Positions 1 through 12,289 of a stretch of 64,000 nt of DNA are shown here, piece after piece. The stretch's first letter is position 1, and each line of letters starts with the position of its first letter. Position numbers and translations under genes: made by a program. The notes beneath the pieces are model-generated. The model saw only the letters and a list, made by a program, of their open reading frames with translations. It had not been told where the DNA came from and did not search any database. Source of the stretch: Hormiphora californensis (lineage: Eukaryota > Ctenophora > Tentaculata > Cydippida > Pleurobrachiidae); NCBI GenBank assembly GCA_020137815.1, contig CM035358.1, positions 3,024,292 through 3,088,291 of the forward strand. Direction: 5' to 3'.

Positions 1-21
1 TTTATGTGTGAGTTAACATAA

Positions 22-312
22 TTCTTATCTTATCTTATCTTATCTTATCTTATCTTATCTTATCTTATCTTATCTTATCTTATCTTATCTTATCTTATCT
101 TATCTTATCTTATCTTATCTTATCTTATCTTATCTTATCTTATCTTATCTTATCTTATCTTATCTCATATTATCTTATCTTATCTTATCTTATCTTATCT
201 TATCTTATCTTATCTTATCTTATCTTATCTTATCTTATCTTATCTTATCTTATCTTATATTATCTTATCTTATCTTATCTTATCTTATCTTATCTTATCT
301 TATCTTATCTTA
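22..312. repeat. (TTATC)n pentanucleotide array
   Basis: About 290 bp of near-perfect TTATC pentamers with a few substitutions. It ends just before the 3' side of the first minus-strand Sushi gene. Related 12-bp arrays lie at the equivalent places beside the second gene copy. Confidence 0.95.
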
Positions 313-423
313 ATTCTTATCTTGACCAAACAATATGCCAAACAAAAGGCCCTTCATTTGTTTGACATTTTCACATATATTCAGTCACTGTAGGTTGTTG
401 TCTGTCCCGAACATTCAGTCGTG

Positions 424-1453
424 TCACAGTATGGTACAACATGATTTAAAAAAACATTTTTGTCTGTCTGTTGGTCCACATTTCATAGCTTTTACCCTGC
501 TAAACTTACTGAGGTGTTTGCATTGAAGTTCATCTGCACTGGTACTCCAAGTTCCATCTTCTTTGCACGAAACTTCAGCATCACCACCAATCAGGACATG
601 CTTCCGGTTACAATAGATTGTTATACTGGTTCCTGGGTCGGTGGTATTCCAGGATCCTTGAGTAGATTTAGTTACAGCAAAGGCAGGGCAGGTAGTTGGG
701 GCTAAATAGGGAGAACGGGTGTGTTAGATGGAATTTCGGTGAAGTTACACATTTATTATGCATAGGACAATGTGTGAGAAAATATTGGACATGCGGACAA
801 ACTTTCAATCATCCTTTGAATTCGCATAGCAATTAAGAAATAGAATACCTGCTTTGAAGAAGTCAGATGCTGTGTCATCATTGTCAAATCTGATCTGCTC
901 AACAACATCACCATCCAGCCTAACACAGCCATCATTTGAACTTTCTGCGAACAGGTAGTTCAGCAACGCCACATTATTACACGTGATGATGATGGCAGTC
1001 TTCGTTTTTGTGATCTTCCAGATTTTTTCCACCTCCACCGCGGGCTGTACTGGCAGGTCTATGGGGCCGTTGGTGCAGTGGTATATCCTATACTGCATTG
1101 GGGAGGAGAACTTCACCGACACACCACTGATGTAGCTGCTGTCCTTGTCGTACATCTTTACTATGATCTTCTTCACGTTCTTACCACTGCCCAGTGTGCA
1201 ATTCGTCTTTATCTGGAGAGGTGTACCCTCCAGGTCCCAGGGTATAACTACACCCTGCTCTACTGTTGCCCAACCTGAAGGGTAATAAATACCATCAAGA
1301 AAGAGGCTATAGCCAAAATGTGAAGATTTCACGTATGGATTGCAAAGAATTATATATGCCATGATATTGTGTAACAAGCGATTACAAACCTGTTGATGTG
1401 GCTATGCACCATAAGGCAGCTGCTGTCAGGACAAACACTGATGTCCAATGCAT
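424..1453 (-). CDS. Secreted Sushi-domain protein, copy 1 (3 exons)
   Basis: Three exons: 1453-1390, 1274-849 and 701-424, with GT/AG borders. The lengths 64+426+278 give an intact 255-residue reading frame. Exon 1 encodes a signal peptide starting MHWTSVFVLTAAALWC. Exon 2 encodes a domain of about 140 residues that I cannot name with certainty; its end, with KIWKI, a CNN turn, DVVEQIRF and DTASDF, resembles a domain seen in secreted marine-invertebrate proteins (FAMeT/Methyltransf_FA-like, uncertain). Exon 3 encodes a Sushi/CCP module from TTCPAF to about ELQC, with four cysteines and the typical DGTWS motif, then a Cys-rich tail. The product is probably secreted and may bind a ligand or another surface protein. 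An AG lies shortly upstream of the ATG. The gene is a close paralogue of the one at 2744-3776 and is antisense to the Ig gene that appears to surround it. Confidence 0.72.
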
Positions 1454-2216
1454 CGCTTTAATGGCTAACAGATCACATTCTACACAACTTTTAAAAAGAT
1501 TGGGTTACCTCATATGATAATACATCTCTCTTTCTCTATCTCTATAGTCATATAGAAAAGCGGTTTTTTTATACAGGGGGCGCGGGGTCGGTGCAACAGC
1601 ATAAAACTATATTGTATGGCTCATAGACGAAATGTGGTCTAATGAAGTCTTTTGAGCCAAAGTTGTAGATAATCTTGTAGGAATTGAATGCCCGGATTAC
1701 TCGGATAGATCAAGCTATTGTAGAAAATTATACGATATAAACATATGAATTCACATCAAGCTTTGGCTATCATTGCCACGACAAACACAGCGTTCAATTG
1801 ATGTTTAGAATCTATCTATCTCTCCATAACCATAACGCATCGCTCAACTTGAGTTAAACCCCTATAATGGTTATCTCCCTTTTTTCTTTATAGTTGTCTC
1901 TATATCTCTCACTCCGTGACCATCCATGTCTGACGTGTCCGCGCTTGAGGAGTGCTCTAGCAATTCTTTGCCTCTGGTTATCTCTCCATTCTTTTCTATG
2001 TAACTCACTCAAGTATATGTGCCAAAGCTAATGGTATTGATATTTTTATATTTTTCTAAAATATGATAAAGCAGATCTCTCTCTCTCTCACTCTCTCTCT
2101 CTCACTCTCTCTCTCTCTCTCCCTCTCTCTATGTGTGTCTTTCTCTATTCTAACTTAATCTTTTTTAATTCTCATTTAAAAAAATTATTACTCTAATCTT
2201 AATCACATATTATCTA
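1454..2216. other. Spacer between the two Sushi genes
   Basis: I see no gene. The stretch holds AT-rich sequence and a (CT)n tract near 2073-2132. Its sequence is closely similar to the spacer upstream of the second copy (about 3777-4545), so it is part of the tandem duplication. Confidence 0.6.
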
Positions 2217-2550
2217 AATTCTTATCTTAATTCTTATCTTAACTCTTATCTTAATTCTTATCTTAATTCTTATCTTAATTCTTATCTTAATTCTTATCTT
2301 AATTCTTATCTTAATTCTTATCTTAATTCTTATCTTAATTCTTATCTTAATTCTTATCTTAATTCTTATCTTAATTCTTATCTTAATTCTTATCTTAATT
2401 CTTATCTTAATTCTTATCTTAATTCTTATCTTAATTCTTATCTTAATTCTTATCTTAATTCTTATCTTAATTCTTATCTTAATTCTTATCTTAATTCTTA
2501 TCTTAATTCTTATCTTAATTCTTATCTTAATTCTTATCTTAATTCTTATC
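2217..2550. repeat. 12-bp tandem array (TTAATTCTTATC)n
   Basis: About 27 copies of a 12-bp unit, TTAATTCTTATC. The unit length is a multiple of 3, so the minus strand stays open as Ile-Arg-Ile-Lys repeats; this is an artefact of the repeat and not a gene. The array ends in CTTATCAG, directly against a truncated Ig-exon copy. Confidence 0.95.
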
Positions 2551-2613
2551 AGCACTGACTGAGGATGACACTGGAAGTTATCGGTGTGAAGCCTTCAACT
2601 CTGTCACAAATGA
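2551..2613 (+). pseudogene. Truncated duplicate of an Ig-domain exon
   Basis: After a CTTATCAG acceptor-like site, this stretch repeats the first ~63 bp of the Ig exon at 4789-4870 (LTEDDTGSYRCEAFNS). It then breaks off at AATGAA into the 3' flank of the second Sushi gene, and the splice donor is lost. It marks a breakpoint of the ~2.3 kb tandem duplication. Confidence 0.8.
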
Positions 2614-2743
2614 ACCAAACAATATGCCAAACAAAAGGCCCTTCTTTTGTTTGACATTTTCACGTATGATATTTATTCACAGTAGACACAAGTTGTTGTC
2701 TGTCCCGAACATTCAGTCGTGTCACAGTATGGTACAACATGAT

Positions 2744-3776
2744 CTAAAAAAACATTTTCTGTCTGTCGGTCCACATGTCATAGCTTTTTACCCTGTTAAA
2801 CTTACTGATGTGTTTGCATTGAAGGTCATTTACACCGCTACTCCAAGTTCCATCTTCTTTGCACGAAACTTCAACATCACCACCTATCAGGACATGCTTC
2901 CGGTTACAATAGATAGTTATACTGGTTCCTGGTTCGGTGGTGTTCCAGGATCCTTGAATAGATTCCGTTACAGCAAAGGCAGGGCAGGTAGTTGAGGCTA
3001 AATATGGAAAACGGGGTGTGATAATATTAGCCAGTAAGATGTGGAGTTTTAGTGAAGTTATACATATTTTGTATGCATTGTTATGGACAGGGTATGAGAA
3101 AAAGTTGCCTATGCAGGGAAACTTTCAATCGCCCTTTGAATTCGCATAGCAATTAAGAAATAGAATTGTACCTGCTTTGTAGAAGTCAGATGCTGTGTCA
3201 CTATAGTCAAACCTGATATGCTGAACAACATCACCTCCTAGACGTGGAATACATTCACTTCTTAATAAACTATCTGTGAACAGGTAGTTCAGCACCTCAA
3301 GATCATTACACGTGATGATGAGGGAAGTCTCTGTTTTGTTGATCTTCCAGACCTTATCCACCTCCACCGGGGGCTGCACTGGCAGGTTTGTCCAGCTGGC
3401 GCACCAGCCTATGAAATACTTCATTGGGGAGGAGAACTTCACAAGCACATTACTGATAATGATATAGCTGCTGTCCATATCATACATCTTTACTATGATC
3501 TCCTCACCACTGCCTAGTGTGGAATTCGTCTTTATCTGGAGAAGTGTACCCTCCGGATTCCAGGGTATTTCTACACCCCGCTCTACATGTGCCCAACCTA
3601 AAGGGTAATAGATACCATCAAGAAAGAGGCTATAGCCAGAATGTGAAGATTTCACTTATGGATTGCGAAGAATTATGTATGTTCTGATATTGTGTAACAA
3701 GCGATTACAAACCTGTTGATGTGGCTATGCACCATAAGGCAGCTGCTGTCAGGACAAACACTGATGTCCAATGCAT
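2744..3776 (-). CDS. Secreted Sushi-domain protein, copy 2 (3 exons)
   Basis: Exons 3776-3713, 3597-3172 and 2997-2744 (64+426+254 nt) give 247 residues. The architecture matches copy 1: signal peptide, an unnamed ~140-residue domain ending with DVVQHIRF and DTASDFYKA, and a Sushi module with paired cysteines and DGTWS. The first two exons have exactly the same length as in copy 1, which supports both models. The C-terminal tail differs because an indel in an A-run shifts the frame after the Sushi domain and brings an earlier stop (TAG). The many amino-acid differences show that the duplication is not very recent. The location is probably extracellular; the ligand is unknown. Confidence 0.72.
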
Positions 3777-4331
3777 CGCTTCAATGGCTAACAGACATTC
3801 AACACAACTTAAAGAAAACATGATGGTTATGGTTTTTACTTTTTACCTCATGTACAGCGCTCATTCTCTATCTGAGATAAAGTCATATTGTATCAACAGA
3901 GTATAAAACTATGTTAAATGGCTCATAGAAATGTGATCTAATGAGGTCTTTTGAGAAGCTATTAAATATATAATTATTATGCGATATGAAAATTTTAATT
4001 CACATCTAGCTTTGGCTATCTTGCCACGGCAAACACAGCGGTCACTTGATGCTAAGAATCTATCTCTCTCTCTCCACAACGCATCGCTTAACTTGAGTTA
4101 AATCCTTATATTATGTTATATTTTATAATTATTATCTCCCTTTTTTCTTTATAGTTGTCTCTATATCTCTCACTCCGTGACCATCCATGTCTGACGTGTC
4201 CGTGCTTGAGGAGTGCTCTAGCAATTCTTTGCTTCTAGTTATCTCTCCAATCTATTGTATGTAACTCACTCAAGTATGTGCCAAAGCTAATGGTATTAAT
4301 ATTAATATTTTTCTAAAATATGATAAAGCAG

Positions 4332-4431
4332 ATCTCTCTCTATCTCTCTCTCTCTCATCTCCTCCGCCTCCGTATCGTCTCCTGCCCTCTCTCCTCTCAT
4401 CTCTCTCCTCTCTCTCTCCTCCTCTCCTCTC

Positions 4432-4464
<33 letters not shown>

Positions 4465-4465
4465 A
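4332..4465. repeat. (CT)n-rich tract
   Basis: Imperfect CT/CTCC repeat in the flank of Sushi copy 2, matching the shorter CT tract near 2073-2132 in the first duplication unit. Confidence 0.85.
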
Positions 4466-4548
4466 TGTGTGTCTTTCTCTATTCTAACTAAATCGTTTTT
4501 AATTATCATTTAAAAATTATTAATCTAATCTTAATTACATATTATCTA

Positions 4549-4787
4549 AATTCTTATCTTAATTCTTATCTTAATTCTTATCTTAATTCTTATTTTAATT
4601 CTTATCTTAATTCTTATCTTAATTCTTATCTTAATTCTTATCTAAATTCTTATCTTAATTCTTATCTTAATTCTTATCTTAATTCTTATTTTAATTCTTA
4701 TCTTAATTCTTATCTTAATTCTTATCTTAATTCTTATCTTAATTCTTATTTTAATTCTTATCTTAATTCTTATCTTAATTCTTATCA
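4549..4787. repeat. 12-bp tandem array beside an Ig exon
   Basis: About 20 copies of TTAATTCTTATC with scattered variants. The last unit supplies the pyrimidine-rich stretch and CAG acceptor of the Ig exon at 4789, so the array now forms part of the 3' splice signal. Confidence 0.93.
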
Positions 4788-4788
4788 G

Positions 4789-7343
4789 CACTGACTGAGG
4801 ATGACACTGGAAGTTATCGGTGTGAAGCCTTCAACTCTGTCACAAATGAAACAATACGAAGCAGTCCAAGGTAAACAGCTCGAGCCTCGAATCCTCTAAT
4901 TTTCTCCATGGTAGAATCACTTGTAATTACTGTAGGCGCCGACCCGATCTGAGTGCACAGTCAAGGATTAAACCGGGGTCGGATGGGGTTTAGTCTCTAA
5001 CACAGTTTCTTGTACCAGGTATATTGAAAGGAAAGCAGAGGCAACTAGTACAGGATCTATCCCCTCTGTTATTATATCTAATTCAGCACCAAGAATTACC
5101 GCCCAGCCTGGCGAGACTGTGAGTTTTTAACTATTACTTTCACTATTAACTTTCACTTTCACTAATTTAATTTTCGTCTTTCACTGACAACAACTTTCAC
5201 TTTCACTATGACACCTTTGTCCAAAGGTCACTATAACGTGCGTTGCCCGGGGAACGCCCATTCCTGCAATATCCTGGGCTCTACCAGATAATCTCCAAGG
5301 CGACACAGAAAGGGTGGAACAACCTAATTTTGGACGGAATCTCATAATTAAGAATGTCCAACAAGCCGATACAGGAGAGTACAAGTGAGTAATAACTAAT
5401 ACAGTACTCGGACCCCGATTTAGTGGCCCCCGATTTAGTGGCACCCCGTTTTAGTGGCAGGATTTTTTCCCCCGATATAGGAAATTCACATTATTTGACC
5501 CCGATTTAGTGGCACCCCGATTTAGTGGCAGGATTTTTTCCCCCCGAGGATGCCACTAAATCGGGGTCCGACTGTAATATATTATATGCTGAAGCTATCC
5601 AATATCTCTACAACATTGTTCTGTCTGGTTGAGTGAGGTTCTGTTAATAAAACCCCTCATGGAACCGCCAAGGAATCGCACAGTCGTCTCGTTTTGGCCA
5701 CTAGATACCATACTACATGACTTTAATGTCGGTCCGGTTCGGAGAGGGCAGTCTTATGTGAGACAACTGGCTAGATTGGTTTGCTGATCACAAATCTCAC
5801 TCTTTGTAGATGCACAGCTGAAAACAAGTACGACTATGGGTATGGATCCACATTTGCCTGCAAGTTGTTGGTCATGAATGCTCCTGTTTTCTCCATCCTT
5901 CCCAATGATGCCACCTATAACCAGGGTACGTAGCGGTGTTAGTTAGTTGAGTGGTTCGTGTCCTGGTTAGCAGTTACCATGGTACCAGCCATGATGTATT
6001 TGCTACAGAATTTCTATTTCTCTATCAAGTTAGCATGTACTCGATTCACCTCATGTTTAGTAACACCACCCCACCTCAGGAGAGCGAGCAGTGTTGAGGT
6101 GTGGTTTGAGGGACAAGATTGGGACCATCAGCTGGCTGCTGAACGGGAAACAAGTGGAGTTGAGGGAGGGGAAACGGGAAATGGGCAACGATAACTTTCT
6201 TATCATCAGGTAGGAGAGCTTTCACTGAATTTGTAACGGTGCTAACATGACCGTTTTTTGTTGCTGAATTTAGTTTCCAGCTCTATAAAACCCCAGCTGT
6301 ATTATCCCCCGCAATACACACTTACAACCCCCTCTCCCTCCCACAGAGACATGACAGTAGAAGATGTTGGCATGTATCAGTGTATTGGGAGTGCACTTGG
6401 AAGTGGTAACCAGTTCGTGGTGCAGAGCAGTGCTTATCTGAGTGTCCGGTCCGGAGCCAAGATCATTGTTGATAAGAAAAATATGTTGAGGAACGCTGGT
6501 GAACGGATTAGAGTGAGGTATGTATACATTGTACAAGTGAAGCAGGTGTCGATATCGGGTCTCGGGATACAGGAGTATGTCAGTGCTGGATGTCAGCATT
6601 TGTAAAACTCACTCCGACCCCCCTCCGACCCAAGTTGACCGATCTGATTTGGTTTAGTTCCTGTATAAATCACGTTAAATTCGGTGATCATAGTATAATT
6701 CTGACATTCCCTCAACTTCCCGCCTTTTTTAGGTGTACCGCCACGGGCTACCCATATCCCTACGTGACCTGGTATAAAGACGACATTCCACTTGTATTCA
6801 ACCAATCAGTTCGGATGGTAAGTATAGTAACCCCGTAACGCTACGGTACAAATCCTTTAGAGTTCAGCTTTTACAACTCCAATTTTCTCCAGGTGAGTGT
6901 CCAGGACTTTGTGATTGATGAAGCGGGAGGTATGGACATTGGAAAGTACAAGTGTGTAGCCCGGAACTCCCTTGGAACGGACACACTGACCCGGAACCTG
7001 GGCATTATTGTTAAAGCTAGTGTAAGTGTTGGGAGGACAAAGGCACCTCTCGCTCTCACCCAATAGGGGGGGGGGGCTGTTACCATGGTTACTTGGCACA
7101 GTTACGTCATGTAAAGTGTAAAAAACTCTGAGTTGGAGAATTAGCCGCCCGCCCTTTATAATTTGCTCTCCATGCACACACCAACTAGCCAATGAGAGAA
7201 GAGAATGGGAAATGTATTAGCCAATAAGAGGAGAGAATGGGAGATTTAGCAACGAACTTCCGGGGCTACACTCACGCCTTTAGTTAAAGGACTACAAGCC
7301 CTTTATATCTAGCTAAAAGTTTATCTCTCTCTCCCTTTCTTTT

Positions 7344-7391
<48 letters not shown>

Positions 7392-10300
7392 CTTTTTCTT
7401 TCTCTCTCTCTCTTACTCATTTCCTCTTTTTTTCTCCCCTCTCTCTCCCCTGAGAAAACAGTATAAACGGAACACGAACCTAACCCAATATTCTCCAGGT
7501 TGACTCCCTGACAGCGTCTGATCCCCGGGGTTACTACCTGGTTGGGCAGAAGATAGTACTTACCTGCCGGGTCTCGGGGACACGAGATGTCAGCATTGCC
7601 TGGAGCAAGGACAACTCTGAATACCTCTCAGGTGGGTGATGTGATGTGTGATGTGATATTGTGATATTGTGATGTGCAGTTGTGGTGAAGTGTGCTATGT
7701 GATTTATTATCTGTAGTGTTTTGTGTAATGACTGATGAGTAGTTGTGTGGTGTGATGATTCGAATTAGAGTTGAACAAAAGAGAAACAAGTCATATTGAA
7801 CGCACAAAAATATTTACACAATCGTGCACACCACGAAAAAGGGCTTTGTAGTTTATGCAAGGTGCTTATCACACGAAACCAACGATTACAGCTCAAGAGG
7901 AGTTGCTAAATGATGCATAAACTAAGATGCTATAGTAGCTGACATTAGATGCGCCCAGTATCAAAAGTGCTAACTGCTGGAGTATTTGGATGTATTCAAG
8001 TGCTTTAGGTTTATCTAGTTACCTAGGTAACATAGGTACTTCATGAGTAATTTTGATGCATTTTGTATGAAGACATGCACAAAGTATCCTACTCAGTAGT
8101 CACTGTCTTCGTCGCTGTCGTATTTAGGTGGATTGTACCGCCGTGGCTCTGGCACCCCTGGAACGTTATACGTCACAAATTTGCTATAGAAACTTTCCTT
8201 TGAGGTTTTGAGAAACTTTGATGGAGCTTAGATAAGATATATTAGTCTAGATAAGATATATGACCTCGATTTTTATCCCAAACACTCATTCTTACCTTTT
8301 ATTCCCTCTCCCTCAAAATTGATAATTCTATTCTCTCCCAGAGTCCCAGACCCTATCTTAGGGCCCTAGCCCACTCTAGATGACATCTCCCCAACAACTA
8401 CTGGCCCCAACAACTCTGGCTCATAGAATCAATGAGCCAGAGCCTTTGCTCTAACAGTTCCCCTCCCCAATGTCTAACCATATAGCTCGCAAGCATCCAC
8501 AACATCCTTCACTGCTTTCTCCATTTTAGTAAACCGTTCTTCCTTGACTGTCACCTCCCTCTCTACATAGGACAACTCGTTTTGTTGAGAGCTCCTCTCT
8601 CGTTCCATCTTCTCGACTTCATACTGAAATGAAACAAAACATTGATATTGGTCAGAATCTGTCAGAGCATTGGCCTGACCCTATTCCCATTCAGCGGTCA
8701 GACCATTAGCCTGTCAGGTCAATAAAACATTAGGTTATAATCTGTCTGTTTTCTAGCATACCGTCTCCACCTGTTTTCGATTTTATAGATCTAACTACCT
8801 CTGCCCTTTGACAAAAAGTATGATACCTCTAGCTCGACATTCTCATTCTTCATTGTCAGGTTCTCCTCTTGAGCGGACTCCATCTCATTCTCAAGGAGCT
8901 TGATTTTGGACGATAGCGTCTGTTTATCTTTCTGTGTCTGAAGAAAGAGGGAGAGTTTTTGTAGGAGCTCAAAATAGATAAAACCTAAAACTCGTCCAGC
9001 AGTACCACTGCTCTAATGGGCTAAAATTAGGAAATTTTCTAAGTCAGGGACTCTAGATCGAGCTACGATAACTATAATGATTGAGAATCATTCAGCCAGT
9101 ATATAGTTTATTGAATACATGTCTGAATGATTCCGGAAAACCATACTGCTTACAGTTGCTAGTTTCTCTGTTATGATTTTCAGCTCCAGATTTAGGTCGT
9201 CACATCTCTTCTTAGCTAAATCTCTCTGCTCCATCAACACAATAACCATGTTCTTCACTCGCTCCATGATTACTGCTGGTTCTACTGAGGGTGATTTGGA
9301 AATCAATAGTGGGGTAGAAATAACCCCTTATACTCAGTATCCGGCACTTGCAGAGCAGGAGCTCCTGCATGCTGGAGAGGAAGGGGAGCTGAGCTACCAA
9401 TTTAATTATAGTGTGGGATGCAGGTTCAAAGAAGCAACAATCCTCTCACTCAAGTGCTAAACTGAAACATGCAACATGTACAAGGAATATAGGGGTTTCT
9501 CCTGCTATACAATACAATGCTAGGAGAGAACGGAAACAGTATAGGCGCCGTATAGTTGCGATGACACAAAAAACACACAGTGTACACAAGTTTTGTTTAT
9601 TGGATTAGTTGATGTAAAACGCTAAACATTCCCCACATAAAACAGTACCTAGACATAACACTTTTATAGCACTTCTATAACACTATTACACTTACATCAA
9701 TGTTGAATCATTAATGAAGATAATATACGCCCAACGCAGCACAAACAAACAAACAACTCATTTTTTTACAATCTTCAGTCGTCACATATTTTTTACCCTC
9801 AACTAATAATATGTTGTTCCACCTCTTCTCTAATCCTCCCCTTACCCTCCAGACAAATCGGTGATAAAGGAGGAGAGAACGGTTAGCAAGGGTGACTATG
9901 AGGAGGTACAATCTGAGATCACCATAACAGCCGCGTATCTGGATGACCAGGGTTCTTACAGGTACCTAAATAGACAAATCAATCCTTTTGAATGATTGAG
10001 AAAGCAGCTTTTAGGAGAAGTAGAGCGAGATAATTTGGGGTGTCGATGTCACCATTAGACGGTGAACAGTCGACTAGTGATGTCGACAAAGTGAATGAAA
10101 AACACCTATACTTCCCGCCCAGGTGCTATGTGAGGAACCATCTTGGTGACTCAAAACGAGACATCAAGATCAGAGTGTATGCAGCTGCAGTAGCTCCGAC
10201 CCTAGTTGTGGGTCCAATTAACACTGTCCTGACAGAAGAGAATAACATGCTGGTGAAGTGCTCCTTCACCGGGGCACCCCCACCATGGGTGATCTGGAAA

Positions 10301-10753
10301 ATTAATAATCAGGTGAGAAAACTGCTACAATTAGTACGGTGTTAGATATCGTCTGATCTCAGTTTTGATATTATCAAGTTAAATTAAAAGCAAAACAAAC
10401 CCGCCCTGAAATCCAGGATTGATCTGGCATTTTTGGCCTTGCCCTCTCCCCCTAATCCTAAACTCCTCCTTATTCAGCCGGTCCAGCAAACTGAGAGAAT
10501 CTTGGTAACTGCTACAGAGGACGGTCTCACATCAAATCTAGTTATACGTGACGCCCGGCGTAGCGACTCTGGCAACTACAGCTGCGAGGGCCACAACAAG
10601 GCAGGGAAAACGAATGTGGGCAGTTTACCAATTTCAATTTACTACACAGACACTGATGGATTGAGAAATGGGACTAACTCAACGAGATCGAGAGGTGTTG
10701 TAATGTCCCTCTTGCCGTGCCTTATATTGTTAGTTTTACTTCTTGCTTACTGA
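4789..10753 (+). CDS. Ig-superfamily GPI-anchored cell-surface protein, 3' part (12 exons)
   Basis: Exons: 4789-4870, 5019-5118, 5227-5384, 5810-5925, 6080-6209, 6347-6517, 6733-6817, 6893-7021, 7499-7631, 9853-9961, 10123-10312 and 10478-10753. All borders are GT/AG and phases agree throughout; the first exon needs one base from upstream, so the gene starts before the window. The ~559 residues hold the end of one Ig domain and then five more, each with a Cys, a Trp about a dozen residues later, and D-x-G-x-Y-x-C (for example ADTGEYKC, VEDVGMYQC, RSDSGNYSC). Most domains are split between two or more exons. After the last Ig comes a short spacer, a small-residue region and a hydrophobic C-terminus ending LLVLLLAY with no cytoplasmic tail, which suggests a GPI-attachment signal. 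This is an adhesion or receptor-like molecule of the IgCAM/hemicentin type; no exact orthologue is claimed. Confidence 0.88.
5402..5574. mobile_element. pogo-like MITE in an Ig-gene intron
   Basis: A 173-bp element flanked by TA on both sides. The right end is the inverted complement of CAGTCGGACCCCGATTTA, and the left end is the same with a 2-bp insertion (CAGTACTCGGACCCC). Internal copies of CCCCGATTTAGTGG make it strongly repetitive. CAG ends plus a TA target duplication fit the pogo/Tigger branch of Tc1/mariner. It starts 17 bp after an exon. A second copy is at 34835-35005. Confidence 0.8.
7328..7440. repeat. (CT)n tract in an Ig-gene intron
   Basis: Pyrimidine-rich, mostly CT repeat lying upstream of the acceptor of the exon at 7499. 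Confidence 0.9.
8093..9267 (-). CDS. Small coiled-coil protein nested antisense in an Ig-gene intron (4 exons)
   Basis: Exons 9267-9154, 8937-8827, 8623-8479 and 8157-8093, all with GT/AG borders and matching phases; 435 nt gives 144 residues. It lies wholly inside the intron between Ig exons 7499-7631 and 9853-9961. The protein starts MERVKNMVIVLMEQRDLAKK and is nearly all heptad-like, rich in E, K, L and Q (TQKDKQTLSSKIKLLENEME; KEERFTKMEKAVKDVV). It ends in an acidic tail, PPKYDSDEDSDY. I do not recognise a family; a scaffold, trafficking or centrosomal role is possible but not shown. A CCCTCAG acceptor-like site lies ~17 nt upstream of the ATG, and a stop lies upstream in frame, so this start is reasonable. 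A further 5' exon cannot be excluded. Confidence 0.65.
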
Positions 10754-12289
10754 GGAGAGTAGAGAGAGAGGATCTCTGTTTTTTATCATAGATTTTTATA
10801 CTGCTTCAAATTGTTACAAGGGTACGACGGCTCTTTCTAAATGATAAATTAAGACTGTTTTTGTGACTGTTTAGCTCTTATTTGTCGATGAAGAATTAGC
10901 GCATCAATTTGACTCTGAAAATGTGACATTGTGACATTGTGACTACTATTTTATGATGTAGGGCCCTTATTATTTTGTGTACATATATGCTAACGATTAG
11001 TAAGAGGGACGTGAAAATGAAATCATGGAATATTTATCGTTAGATGGTCCACGCTATAATATCCTCAACATTTGATCATGCTATTTATTTTTGCCCCCCT
11101 GAAAGAAAATTTCAGCCATAAAGTGTTATTTATTCTCATTTACATACACCATGAGTCCGAGGCCTTTATTTTTAACCAAGCCATCTGCTATCCCGCAAAG
11201 TGTAGCTATAAAATATTCCCTAAGATGTTAATTTAACTTGAAGCACAGCTTGGGAATTGGAAATTGAGTGAGTAGAGGATCATGCCTATATTGAATATTG
11301 AACTGATGCGTGATGGATATTGTATTGACTATCTTGACAGTTTACACTGTCTTTCATATCGGCCGAATGGGTGACAGTGTATCCTGTCAACAACTATCAT
11401 ACACATTATCTTGAATCGCCTGACACTGTGTTTGACCAATTCAAACATACACATGGTATATGAATATTTGTTTTTACCGTTTTAGTTATTGCCCAAATCC
11501 ACGTTGTTTTCGATTCCAATGGAACGGGGAATCCCTCCTTTACATTTGTTTCCCGTGCAGGGTGCGGTGAAACAGGGTCGAGCAAGGCAATACAAACGTT
11601 ATTATTCAAACTAACATTGCCTTACAATTGGAAACAGTGCGGTCCGGTTCTGAATCTGTTGTCCAGATCAGCAACAGTTCAAGTCATATTTCCCACGGTA
11701 TCACGTGACCTGAACTGCGCGGTACCTTTTCGCGCGTTCTCCGCGCAGTGACTGTATGTGGCGTGTCACCGCGCCCTCCGTTATTAAAATACAAACAGCG
11801 GTATGTTGTTGGTGCCGTTTGGGGCAAATCCTGATGAAAAGGCGTTGACAATATTTTATACAATTTAGTTGTACACATCTCGTTTTCAGTTCTCTCGCTC
11901 TCTATACATATGCAAACACACACGTACATCTGTGTTTCTGTTTAATTCTTTTAAATAAAACGTCAAATCCCTGGACCTTGATGAAGCTTCAACACCTGTC
12001 TAGCGCTGCAGATCCAGTTAAAGCCTAAAGGAGACCGAGGCTTCACTTTTCAACCACACTCAACAATATTAAACCAGTGAGTGTACAAACACACCTACAG
12101 ACTACCTAGACACGTCTAAAACACGTATAACAGTTTAGCAGTTTAAAAAAGTGTTCACAAGAAAAAACCAAATACAAATAGCATGTCTACTGCTCTGTCT
12201 CTCAATTGCTCAATGAATATCTTCCGCTATCCAGCTCTCTCTCTTTTATCAAACTCACAAACTATGTGAGTGCTATTATATCAGGGGCT
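10754..12289. other. 3' flank of the Ig gene and spacer
   Basis: I see no gene. It holds the Ig 3' UTR and AT-rich DNA; the short open frames on either strand have no coding character. The minus-strand RING gene ends at 12290, so the two genes converge here. Confidence 0.6.

Noticed and set aside
2214-2555. Minus-strand frame of Ile-Arg-Ile-Lys repeats (113 codons)
   Set aside because: Produced by the 12-bp TTAATTCTTATC array; no coding character outside the repeat.
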